A stretch of DNA of 64,000 nucleotides, taken from the NCBI GenBank assembly GCA_023653785.1, contig JAMKCH010005322.1:1-64000 (forward strand), read 5' to 3'. The position numbers were made by a program, and so were the translations under genes. Source of the stretch: Ophioderma brevispina. Its lineage: Eukaryota > Echinodermata > Ophiuroidea > Amphilepidida > Ophiodermatidae. The notes beneath the pieces were generated by a model that saw only the letters and a list, made by a program, of their open reading frames with translations, was not told where the DNA came from and did no database searches. Positions 25,445 through 35,610 of the stretch are shown here, piece by piece. Numbering within the stretch: position 1 is the stretch's first letter; every line of letters begins with the position of its first letter.

Positions 25445-27889
25445 TGCCCAAAGAGTCGACCGGGTCTTTTTTCATGATTCAGCCTTCTTTCAAGTCATGA
25501 CATAATGAATAGCGAATCTTTGGGAAATGCCATGACCCATGGCGGTAGGCTACGGAGAGTCCGTACTGCTGGATTAACAAGCCAACTTACTGGAGATTTT
25601 TTTAATTATTGCCATTTAATACCAAAAAATAGGAGGCTATAATAGTGTACTGCCAACTGACCACTGAGGGTCCCTTTGACCGTAATACAATGTAGTTTTC
25701 TTCCCAACTACAGAGTGTTGGCCAGTATGTAGCACAAGCTCAGTCCATGGTCTCTTGCACATAAAGTCACACAGCAAAGAGTTCCTTATGGTCGCCCGTC
25801 CCTACAACAAATTCTGCACCTTGAGGAGCTTAACAGGGAATACTAAGGATAAGGTTGCAGAATTTCGCTGGGAGGGGACATATGGCACTTTTTCTGTACG
25901 TTCCATGTTTCAATCATAATATGGAAAAGGAGCTACCAATTCTATCGCAAGCCGTATGGTCATAATTATGCAGCAACATGTTCAGAAAGTCGGCACGCGT
26001 TTTAAAAATTAACATTGCAAAAATTTCACAGTTGCCGAAATTTCATAACGCGTTGCAACTTCTCAAAACCCTTCGCAATAGAAAATTAAAAAGATGTTTG
26101 GCCTTAGAATTTCTGTGACGTGTTTTAAAATTAACCCCACAATGCTTGTAATTAAGCAACGAGTGTGACAACAATTGCGAGCCACCAACACAGCAAGCTT
26201 CACAGACCCATTGGCGCCAACCACGTTGTTGATCACCCCACCCCTCCTTTCCACAAGTTACATCATCGTACCCTTTTCCAGAACTCATACGCATCATAAT
26301 TAAGGGGTAAACATTTGACCACATGATACACCCACACCCACACACACAGTTTGTGCCTTCTGCAATTCTTGCAGCGACACAAAATCATAAATGGTAGACC
26401 CTAATTTGTATTAACATTTTACAATATTTTGTTATGTATTTCCAGGTCACTGAAGTCATCCTGCCTGTTTACATGTTGCCATGAAGAATGAAGAATGGTT
26501 CCAAATCTGTGAAGATCTCTTTAAATTTCCTAGGAATGAGGGCTATTCATAGACAATAATTATGGCTGAACTATATATAACCAAAGTGTTTATTTATTGA
26601 CACACCGACACTAAACCAAAAAGATAATGTAATTAAATTACTTTTTGTTTTAAAAACAAGCGTGATGGATACCGCTGGATCTAGCTCTCTGAGAATGACA
26701 CTGTATTTAAATTTTTGGGAAGATCGGTAATTCCTTTTTTCTAAAATACTTGTCACTGAATAAGGGCAAATGGAAAAAAAAAGTTCTTTCCCCAGGGTCT
26801 TACAATTTTGGCAAAAAAAACGCCTTTTGTGAGCTTTTCTTGGTGTTTTGGGCCCCTTTTTTAATTTTCATGTGATCACAATAAAAAATACTAAATTCAT
26901 AGAGCGTATAGTGCCTCTGCATACTTTGCACGTAGGTGTGTGAGACAAACTTTTTTTTAAATTTGACAACTTGTTCTAAAAATATTAAGTATTTGTTTAA
27001 TGCTTCTTACTAACTAAAATTGCCACCGAATCTATTAATTGTAGCTTAATACCTGTATTATACAACAGCGCATCTAGTTTGGGGTAAATGTTTGTAAACA
27101 ACACCGAACGACTTACAACAAGTTCAAAGTGTCATAGATTCACACTCACAACCCGTCCCTTGACATATGACAATTACAATAATTGTGTGCAAGACTGGAT
27201 TTTTAAAGATTCATTGTTTAATCTATGTCTGTTTATTATTATGCAGCAAACCAATTTCAATGAGATGTGCCAAGAATTATTGTTTTCCCTAAATTATTTT
27301 TGAATTATTTCTTCATAAGTGCTTATTATATTGCCGAAACAAAACAAAACAGGCTCATTGCACCATTGGATTACCGATTTATTCTGTCTAGTATAAAAAT
27401 TTAATGTAACATAATAAAGGTGTAACCCAGGGTGCATTGCGGCTGTTTCCTTTAGTCACTATCATAGCCTACAAGCATTGATGCATCATACATTTTTATG
27501 AAGACTGATTCCTGCGTTTGTTTCTCCGGAGTCAATTGTAATGAAATTGGTTCCCACATGCAATGGGAGTGTTGCATAACAGCAAGCAGAGTTTTTAATT
27601 CCCTTTGTAGCATACGCCCCATGCATAATGGGATGAATTCCAATACAAATAACTTCCCAGAAAATACAACCATAACCTACTCCAAAGATTAGTTTATTTT
27701 TTTTTTTTTTCAAATGAATGAAATGCAATGATTATTCTTTGTGTAAACTTTTTATGTGTGCATGTGTAAGAATTATCCTTGAAATAAAATATACTGAAAT
27801 TATATATTTGTTCAAAGAGAATTGTATTTGATTTGAGTTGCAGTTGTTTTGGTATAAAAGGCAACAAAATATGTTTGTCCTTTTCCCCG

Positions 27890-28295
27890 ACAGCGCTAAA
27901 AAGTGGCCCATTTTTTTTCTCAGTCCACCATATCGTACACCCTTTGCAAAAGTGATGGATACTGACAACCTATTCGCCTTTCTAATAGGCAGATCATCAG
28001 GACTATTCGCGGTTCGACCAGCTGCTAAGATGTCACAACAAAACGGGTGCCAATGTGAAGAAGACACACTCAGGACAGACTATAGGTTTAATTTTGAAAT
28101 CGCAATGTGAGCATGCCTCTCCCATTCATATTCCCCAACTGTTCAATGACAAATCTTAGCAGCCTGGTCCCAAGCCTTGTGTATCCTACTTACTCCTATT
28201 GAACCGAGGACGGTGATAAGTTTCCAGTATCCATCACTGTTACAACTGCATTGTGGGTATGCCATGGGTGGACTAAAAAATCGCTGACCTGCCGA
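27890..28295. repeat. imperfect long inverted repeat (foldback element)
   Basis: Arms of about 145 bases, 27890-28035 and 28150-28295, share in opposite orientation AGTGATGGATACTG, the CAGCTGCTAAGAT block and the TTTTTTAGTCCACC / TTTTTTCTCAGTCCACC block. Spacer about 115 bases. The arms are diverged. Open frames on both strands here come from this structure. Confidence 0.5.
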
Positions 28296-28299
28296 AAAT

Positions 28300-30160
28300 T
28301 GGGTGGGCTGTGGGTTTGGAAAAGGGTAAACACTGTTTGGGGGGGGGTTCTTAAGTGTATGCATCTATGTCTATTGGCTTGCCTCATGTATTCCGTTCAT
28401 GTTGCCCATAATAGTTGCTCAACCCTCCGCAACCTTTTTCACTTATGAAATTTTGGCATAATACATAATATAAGCCCTTTGGTGTGTTTTCTATCTGTTG
28501 CTTATGCATTAAACAATAAAAACACTGATACAAGAAGTAGGTACAGAAGGGTATAAGGTAATGTTTATACCAAAATTGCATGAATAGCATTGCAATACTA
28601 CTACAACTTCATATACTCTGCTCATACTTTTTTTTTGACCCTTCGAACTGTACGCTTGCTTCCCCGCTAAACGGCGCACCGTCGCGTTTCAGTAGAACTT
28701 GTATATGCATGATCAACCCTCGTTTGACCGCCATTTGTTTGGTGTCCAAAAAAATATGAGGCCCATAGTATAACTAATCGCAGGAAGAAATGCCAACAGC
28801 ACTTATACTATATGCAAAATGGGGATGATTGACTATTCCCGTAGATTTGTAAACTCATAGTTTAATTCATTTCCCTGTTTTCTTTACTGCAGGTTGCTGC
28901 AGGAGACAATTGCATTTTAATTTTTGTTCAATTTCATGTAATTAGCTTTACTGTCACTGGTACCTTGGCATTCTGGCCAAACACCAGCTCTCCGGCAAGA
29001 AGTTGTTGAGTGTGATATCCATGGGCAAAACATGTCAAGAAAAAAACAAAAAAAAAACAATTATACTCCAATTTGATTAAAGACAAGTTTGCAGAGTTCA
29101 CATCATTTTCATTCAATTTTTATATCAATATTTGTTGTAGGGCTACATATACTGTTACTGACACAGTTGTTTACCTCGTAGTACTAAAGGCATCCTTAAC
29201 GTTAAGATGGGTCACATTTTATGGTTCATTGTTTACGGGCAAATGTGACAAGCAAAGAGTTCCGAAATCATGGAATCGAAGTTGATAATAATTTTAGTAA
29301 ACACTTTTTCAAGTAAATGAACATGATTCATCAAAGAAGTTTGAGTGTAACCCTTGGCATTATTACTCGTGTTTAAAACTCTTGTTAATGGCATACATGC
29401 CAGGTTCGACTGTAGAAGTAAAGGGTGTGTGACACACACAATTTGAGGTGCATTAAATTCTGGCATTTTCAGTATTAAAATTCAGTACCATGAATGGGGT
29501 AAAGCCCGGTGTGAAGCGATATAGTCCAGAGCGGGAAAGTCCCGGCTCCATAGACATTAACGGAAAAGCGTGACACTAATGCGTTTTCATTTGAGATAAC
29601 TGAATCGATGCTATATTCTTTACGTTGTAGCCGGACTAAGGACACGCCGGACGACAATTACTTCTACACCTGCCATTGGGCTTGCCCTGTCTTTATCCCC
29701 CAAATTCATATCAAAAATCTCTTGGGCATGCCTATTTATATCACTCAAATCGCTTGCAACAACCTCCCCCGGGACTCCAAATTCCATATAAAAATCCTAA
29801 TCATGAACCACAATTCCATTGATGTAAACACGTGAGCTAACGTACGTGTCCCTGGCACAAGACCCTATACCATTCCGATTTGCCCCTGCTCAAAATGCAC
29901 ACGATGACAGGACTGTGCTTTGTGTTCACGCCGATTAAAACAAGCACCTACCTACTAGAATTTTCCCTTTCCGAAATTCCCGATTATTTTTCTGATAGGA
30001 ACCCAATATTCAGAGCTAATGTCCGCAGTAAAATCAAAATGTCCGAGAACCGACAAAACATTGCTCACACAGTAGTATTTCCTACCGTGGTTTTTGTAAA
30101 CAAACTTGTCAGGACCCCCATAAACTTTGAGTCATAATTTCATAACAGAATTGTGCTTAC
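28300..30160. other. no recognised gene
   Basis: A short minus-strand frame at 28934-29040 (GYHTQQLLAGELVFGQNAK) looks protein-like but lacks an acceptor. Nothing else supportable. Confidence 0.5.
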
Positions 30161-30480
30161 CGTTAGGCATCAGTCACTTTCATTCACAAAATCTTTCACA
30201 AGTATAGCAACAGCAAAATTGTCCTAACTTGGCGAAGAAACGGTCAAATTTCCGGGATTTCAGCATTCTCTGCAGCCAACAAATCCGTGTTCGGAAATAA
30301 CAATGCGCATGTGCTTTTGGGGAATCCCTTCCTGCAGGGCGAGCTCAAATCTCCTATTTATAGTATCGCGTCATCGGAAATCTTCGTATTTCTTAGACTC
30401 GTGAGTTTTGCCGTAATACCCTTCCCTCGACGCCGGTCACTGCTTCATTTCCAAAATTATGCTCGTTTCGTTTACCCACA
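30161..30480 (-). promoter_or_regulatory. CpG-rich stretch with minus-strand splice donor; possible first exon or promoter
   Basis: About 320 bases contain far more CpG dinucleotides than the AT-rich flanks. At the lower edge, read on the minus strand, is a good donor (AACG then gtaagc). There is no long open frame, which would suit a 5' untranslated exon. The direction would place the gene to the left, toward the candidate exon at 18313. This is inference from base composition and one splice motif. Confidence 0.3.
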
Positions 30481-30499
30481 GTAAAAGTTCGTAGTGGTC

Positions 30500-30524
30500 C
30501 ACACCAGGGCAGAGCCCTGGTGTG
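30500..30524. repeat. perfect 11-base hairpin
   Basis: CACACCAGGGC, three-base loop AGA, GCCCTGGTGTG. It sits at the edge of the CpG-rich stretch, just before a T12 run, and could be the edge of a mobile element or a structured RNA signal. Confidence 0.8.
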
Positions 30525-32148
30525 AGTTTTCAGTGTGCTTTGGAAAGTGTTTTTTTTTTTTTGCATTCAGTGCCCTCTCCTCCTTTTCAGACCCTCCCCC
30601 CATCCCCGGGCTACGTGCACACAGTACCTCTAGGATAATATGTTTTGGTACATCCCAAGGAGGATTGCCTAATGTTGGCAAGCTGGGGAGGCACAAGCAC
30701 TTTTTTTGCACCGCCAGAGGATTCCACCGTAATATTTTTCGTGCTATGACATCTACAAAAATCACCCTTCCCCTGGGCAGTCATTATTGCACAGCCCTGA
30801 CTCATTGTAAACAGAAACCGGCTGTTTTTAATAATTCTACACATCTAATGATAAAAACACAGCAGCTATTATTTTTATGACTTCCTGTGCAGTAAATAAT
30901 AACACAGGCAAGAAGACCACCCTCACAACTCAAGGTAAAAAGATCCATGAATTGCTCAATTGATATAACGATTTGACATTATACGCAAAAACCATCTCAG
31001 ACTTTAACTATTTTTTTACTGGCATTGTTTGACTGTAATGCAATCAGAGAGTATGCTTGGAGTGTAACGAATACAGGCTTTACCATTTCTAAAGGTTAAG
31101 TGCCCTGCAGGCCTTTAACTATAACATGCTCTTATAATCATTTTGCTTTGGGAAATTTTGAACATCAGTACTTTTTTGAAATGTCCCATATTACATAAAT
31201 ACACCTGGGTGCAAAGTTGGGGGCTACAATGTAATATAGACTATGTGCCGGAAAATTGAGAATATTTGCGATTAGATTATTGTACTGCAAGGTTGCACCA
31301 GGCCAAAAATTATGAATGTTATTTTTCTATATTAACCCCCTGGGTGCTGCCGGGGCACTGTCCAATCAATTTCATTGGTTATGTCCAAGGTTAAATATTT
31401 AAGGCAATTAACCAATCACAGATATTGTAAAAAAGATTAAAAAATACATACAGATATGACAAAGATCCCTGTTGATTGGCTACTCATGAATTATGTTACA
31501 TTATATTAGGTAATTGACCAACCAGAGATTCTGTAAGAAAGTTGGTAGACCTCAAGCAGTTAAGTGGTTAAGCTTGTCCATTTTGTTTTGGCCATGGGAT
31601 ATTTCAGGGAAATTAACTGAACTATGGCATACATATTTTGTTAATAATCAACTATCTGAACAAGTTAAGTTTATTGGATATATTAAAACCCATAAATCAT
31701 TACTGGTCTTTAAAAAGGTGACACTTCCTTCCTGGAAAATATTTTTTCTTAAGATATTTCTATTAAAATTAATTCACAGAAACTGTGGAAAGGATGTTAT
31801 TGTTATTTCAAACCTTGTCATTAGTGCATAGTTCATTTATTAATGGGCTTATAATCTTATTATGATCATGTTTTATAGTTATAGCATGGGTGATTAAGGT
31901 TTAAAATGACATTGTAATTGCTCTTTAAATGAAGGATATGAGAAATGGTGGGAAAAGGGTGGCAATATATAATTAGACAATTTAGGGCTTCATTTTTTAA
32001 CACTGATACAGTTTTACCTATACACAACTCAAAACTTAGGGTTAATGTCAGAAAGGTGACATTTCCCAAACACCCTCCTGGGTGGACAAAAATTTCAATT
32101 TTAGTTTTTGTTGATTGTTGTGAATGTTTTGTTTTTTTGTACAATTTT

Positions 32149-32333
32149 ACATTTGTTTTTTTGTACAAAACATAAAAACTTTTAATAAAATTTTACATTT
32201 GTTTTTTGTACGAAACAAAAAACTTTTAATAACATTTTACATTTGTTTTTTGTACGAAACAAAAAACTTTTAATAACATTTTACATTTGTTTTTTGTACG
32301 AAACATAAAAACTTTTAATAAAATTTTATATTT
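32149..32333 (+). repeat. tandem array, four units of 44-46 bp
   Basis: ACATTTGTTTTTTGTACGAA followed by AACTTTTAATAACATTTT-type sequence repeats at 32149, 32195, 32239 and 32283. The second and third units are almost identical. Confidence 0.9.
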
Positions 32334-32442
32334 GAGCCTGTACCTTGAGAAATTTAGGGGGGGTTGAGAAAAAAAACCTGCCTACTTTTTTATTAATATT
32401 CCACAAACTGTACATCAATTTAATGTGGACAAATGGGGGTAA

Positions 32443-34540
32443 AACAAACAAACAAACAAAGAAACAAAGACAAAAACAAATTCATTGTGTAGAGTATTTA
32501 CTACACCTTCAGAGTTCAGACTCTATAGCACAATTTTTAACATTTATGAATTGACGAGACATTTTTATTGATACACACTGTACATCTAATATTTTGGCAA
32601 ACACAACTTGCAAATATAAAAACATGTTTATTAAGACAGATCTTGGTAATTACTGCTGTGATTAAGGTTTGTAATTACATTATCTTAATTAGTGAGTGTT
32701 AATAAGCAACACTATTATTATTATTATTACTACTAATAGCTGTATTTGTCTCCTTATAGTTCACCTGGGTTATGACAATAAAGTGGCCGTACTTAAATCA
32801 AAGGATGTGTAAAATGTTAGATAGCAGAAAGAAAAACAAATAGGACAATTAAAACAGACAATTAGTGAAGGGAAGAAAACAATGTCTAAATGGATAAATC
32901 AAAGAATCACAACAGGAAATGTTTTTTCCCTCCACTTTACACATGGTAGACTCTTTATAAGCTTTATGCGGATAGTCTTGTACCAACTACTACTAGATCG
33001 GTGACGTTATTTAGATCCCTTAATATAACCCAAAACATTCTAACGGTAAAACGATAGCTTATATAAATGATGCACCTTTGAACCTGAGCTTTTGAAGTAA
33101 ATGGTTTATGGAAATGTGACAGGTGTATTTGCATTGTGCTATTATGGTATTTTATAATGAAATATGAGGCTTGTCTTTTGATCGGTAGTTGGCTGTCACG
33201 TAATCGGAGCAAAACAATTGGCAGAAAATGAGGCCATATGCAAGTAAATTACTAGGTGAGATTTGTAACATTTTTTTTTTGCTTTTTGTTATTTTGCTTT
33301 GCTTTTAAGGTTTACCCTTTGATGCATTGCAACTGGGCTGTTTACTCCCCAATCCAGAAAATGTGGAACTATTTTCATTTACATAATAACACCAATTTAA
33401 AGATGATGAAATTTGCAATATTCCTGAATCCTAATTGTGTTTTTAAGCTTTATCTGGGAATTAATTAGAGCAATGTTTAATGTGATTTCTGGGAAAAAGA
33501 AACTAAACAAACAAACAAAGAAAGACACAAACAAATTCCATTGTGCTTCAGAACTCTATAGCACCTTTTTTAGCATTTATGGATTGACTGATGCATTTTA
33601 TTGATGCACTCTGTACACATCTAATAATTTGGCAAACACAGTTTGTGAATATAAAAACATGTTTATTAAGACAGATCTTAGTAATTACTACTGTAATTGT
33701 GGTTTTGTAATTAAATTATCTTAATTAGTAAGTTATAATTAGTAATAGGATTATTATTGTTATTACTAATAGTTGTATTTGTCTATCCTTATAGTTCACC
33801 TGGGTTAAAACAAAGTGGTCATACTTAAATCAAAGGATGTGTAAAATGTTAGATAGCAGAAAGAAAAACAAATAAGACAATTAAAGCAGACAATTAGTGA
33901 AGAAGGGAAGAAAACAACGTCTAAATAGATAATCGAAGAATCACAACAGGAAATGTTCTCCTCTCCACTTAACACATGGTAGAATCTTTATCAGCTTTAT
34001 GCGGATAGTCCTGTATCAACTACTACTAGATCGGTGACGTTATTTAGATCCCTCGATATAACCCAAAACATGCTAACGGTAAAACGATAGCTTATATAAA
34101 TGATGCACCTTTGAACCTGTGCTTTTGAAGTAAATGGTTTATGGAAAAGTGACAGGTGTATTTGCATTGTGCTATTATGGTGTTTTATAATGAAATATTG
34201 AGGCTTGTCTTTTGATCGGTAGTTGGCTGTCACGTAATGGGAGCAAAACAATTGGCAGAAAATGAGGCCATGCAAGTAAATTACTAGGTGAGATTTGTAG
34301 CATTTTTTTTGCTTTTTGTTATTTTGCTTTGCTTTTAAGGTTTACCCTTTCATGCATTGCAACTGGGCTGTTTACTACCCAATTCAGAAAATGTGGAACT
34401 ATTTTCATTTTCAAATAACACCAATTTAAAGATGATGAAATTTGCAATATTCCTGAATCCTAATTGTGTTTTTAAGCTTTATCTGGGAATTAATTAGAGC
34501 AGTGTTTTATGTGATTTCTGGGAAAAAGAAACTAAACAAA
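32443..34540 (+). repeat. tandem duplication of a ~1.05 kb block
   Basis: Block A (32443-33504) and block B (33505-34540) are collinear over their whole length, from the AAACAAACAAACAAAG start through GCTTTATGCGGATAGTC to CTGGGAAAAAGAAACTAAAC, at roughly 90-95% identity by eye. Each contains the same minus-strand frame of about 80-90 codons (TMQIHLSxFHKPFTSKAQVQ). This frame may be no more than a passenger of DNA similarity. Confidence 0.88.
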
Positions 34541-34618
34541 ACCCTCTCTGATTTTGTTTTCAGATGAAAGATTATGCTTCTAAAAGGTCATCATTTTCAC
34601 TTTTGGCATCTAAGTACT

Positions 34619-34880
34619 ATTTTGATTGGATACTTGGAAGGTAATATCATGTAATGAGCAAATCAGAGATACTGTAAGAATGGCGGTGTGTTTTACACAG
34701 AGATATAGAAGCACTATTTGGATTGGTTACTTGGCAGGTAATATCATATAATGAGCATATCAGAGATACTGTAAGAATGGCGGTGTGTTTTACACAGAGA
34801 TATAGAAGCACTATTTGGATTGGTTACTCAGAGGGCTATATCATGCTGAGTTATGTAATGATCTAATCAGACCAATTGTA
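34619..34880 (+). repeat. tandem repeat, two and a half units of ~97 bp
   Basis: TATTTGGATTGGTTAC and CAGAGATACTGTAAGAATGG plus CGGTGTGTTTTACACAGAGA recur with a 97-base period. Units one and two are nearly identical; the third breaks off. Confidence 0.85.
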
Positions 34881-35230
34881 TCATATGTGGTAGTACCCAG
34901 AGAGTTAAAATAAAACCCAGAAAATTAACAAAGAGCTTGATGAAAAATTTACTTGCACTGAATTGACCATGCATCCATGATTGCATTTTTGAAAAATATC
35001 ATTATTAAAAGTATGGATTATTTACAGCTTTTAAGTGAATTTTAGTTCATTACAACAAATATAACTGTACCAAAATCTCAGCTGTTGAGAAAAAATTGAG
35101 GGTGTGTGTCACAGAAATGAGGAAAACTAAAATGGTTTTTATACGAATTTTGAAATTGTGGTTATAAATATTGAAAACTGTGATGATGAGTTTGAGAATT
35201 CCACATTCCAATGAATATTTAAATTATTTT

Positions 35231-35338
35231 AAGGGCATAATTACATTATACCCTTTGCACCTACTTTGTATCATGTGCTTTATTTTATTAACAGAATAAA
35301 ACACATGATACAGCATAGGTATAATGTAATTATGCCTT
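35231..35338. repeat. 108 bp near-perfect palindrome
   Basis: AAGGGCATAATTACATTATA at the left is complementary to TATAATGTAATTATGCCTTT at the right. Pairing continues inward through CACATGATACA / TGTATCATGTG to a short loop (TTAACA). A single-copy hairpin this long is either a tiny foldback element or a site of inverted duplication. Confidence 0.88.
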
Positions 35339-35394
35339 TTTAAGATTTATAATAATTCGTCGTGTGAATACAATAAGGGAAAGTGAAATAGCTG

Positions 35395-35610
35395 CCATTT
35401 GTCAGAAATTCCCATTAAACATAATATTGTGCCAAGTCTTTGGTCAGTGGCTCTTAAATTGAAATGGTTCTTCATGTGACTGTGGCACCCGAAGAATTTT
35501 CAAGAGCTACCGACTCAATAAATTGATTTATCCTAATGCATCGCAACATACAGGTGCATCACATGGCAGCTATTGCACTTACGACCTTCTTGCATTCACA
35601 TAACAAATTG
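35395..35610 (+). repeat. dispersed repeat, copy 1
   Basis: Shares with 50670-50945 the ordered blocks GCTGCCATTTGTCAG, ATTCCCAT, TGCCAAGTCTT, CAGTGGCTCTT, GAAATGGTTCT, and a CATGGCAGCTATTGCAC end. Same orientation, about 75% alike by eye. Confidence 0.65.

Larger units (their letters stand above)
22157..27889. other. no recognised gene
   Basis: Contains the poly-C repeat region, the doubtful frame at 25160 and a CpG-richer area at 25130-25560. A phrase with TATGCTTTGGCATAATG at 22617 and nearby short inverted motifs suggests a further repeat. Otherwise short chance frames. Confidence 0.5.
31332..34908. mobile_element. candidate 3.6 kb TTAA-ended non-autonomous element
   Basis: TTAACCCCCTGGGTGCTGCC at 31332 pairs with the reverse complement of the right end, TTAACTCTCTGGGTACTACC (16 of 20 identical), and both ends are TTAA. 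Subterminal sequences on both sides contain repeated CAATCA / TTGGTTA / AGAGATACTGTAAGAA motifs. Inside are a 44-46 bp tandem array, a ~1 kb tandem duplication and a ~97 bp tandem repeat. No transposase gene is visible, so if mobile it depends on another element. A related single right end occurs at about 54410-54562. Confidence 0.5.

Noticed and set aside
28934..29116. Minus-strand exon reading GYHTQQLLAGELVFGQNAK before a gtacca donor
   Set aside because: No AG acceptor follows the upstream T-rich tract, and the donor is weak.
32964..34275. Two similar minus-strand frames of 82 and 92 codons as a duplicated gene
   Set aside because: They lie at equivalent places in a whole ~1 kb DNA duplication; similarity extends well outside the frames, and changes by eye are not mainly silent.
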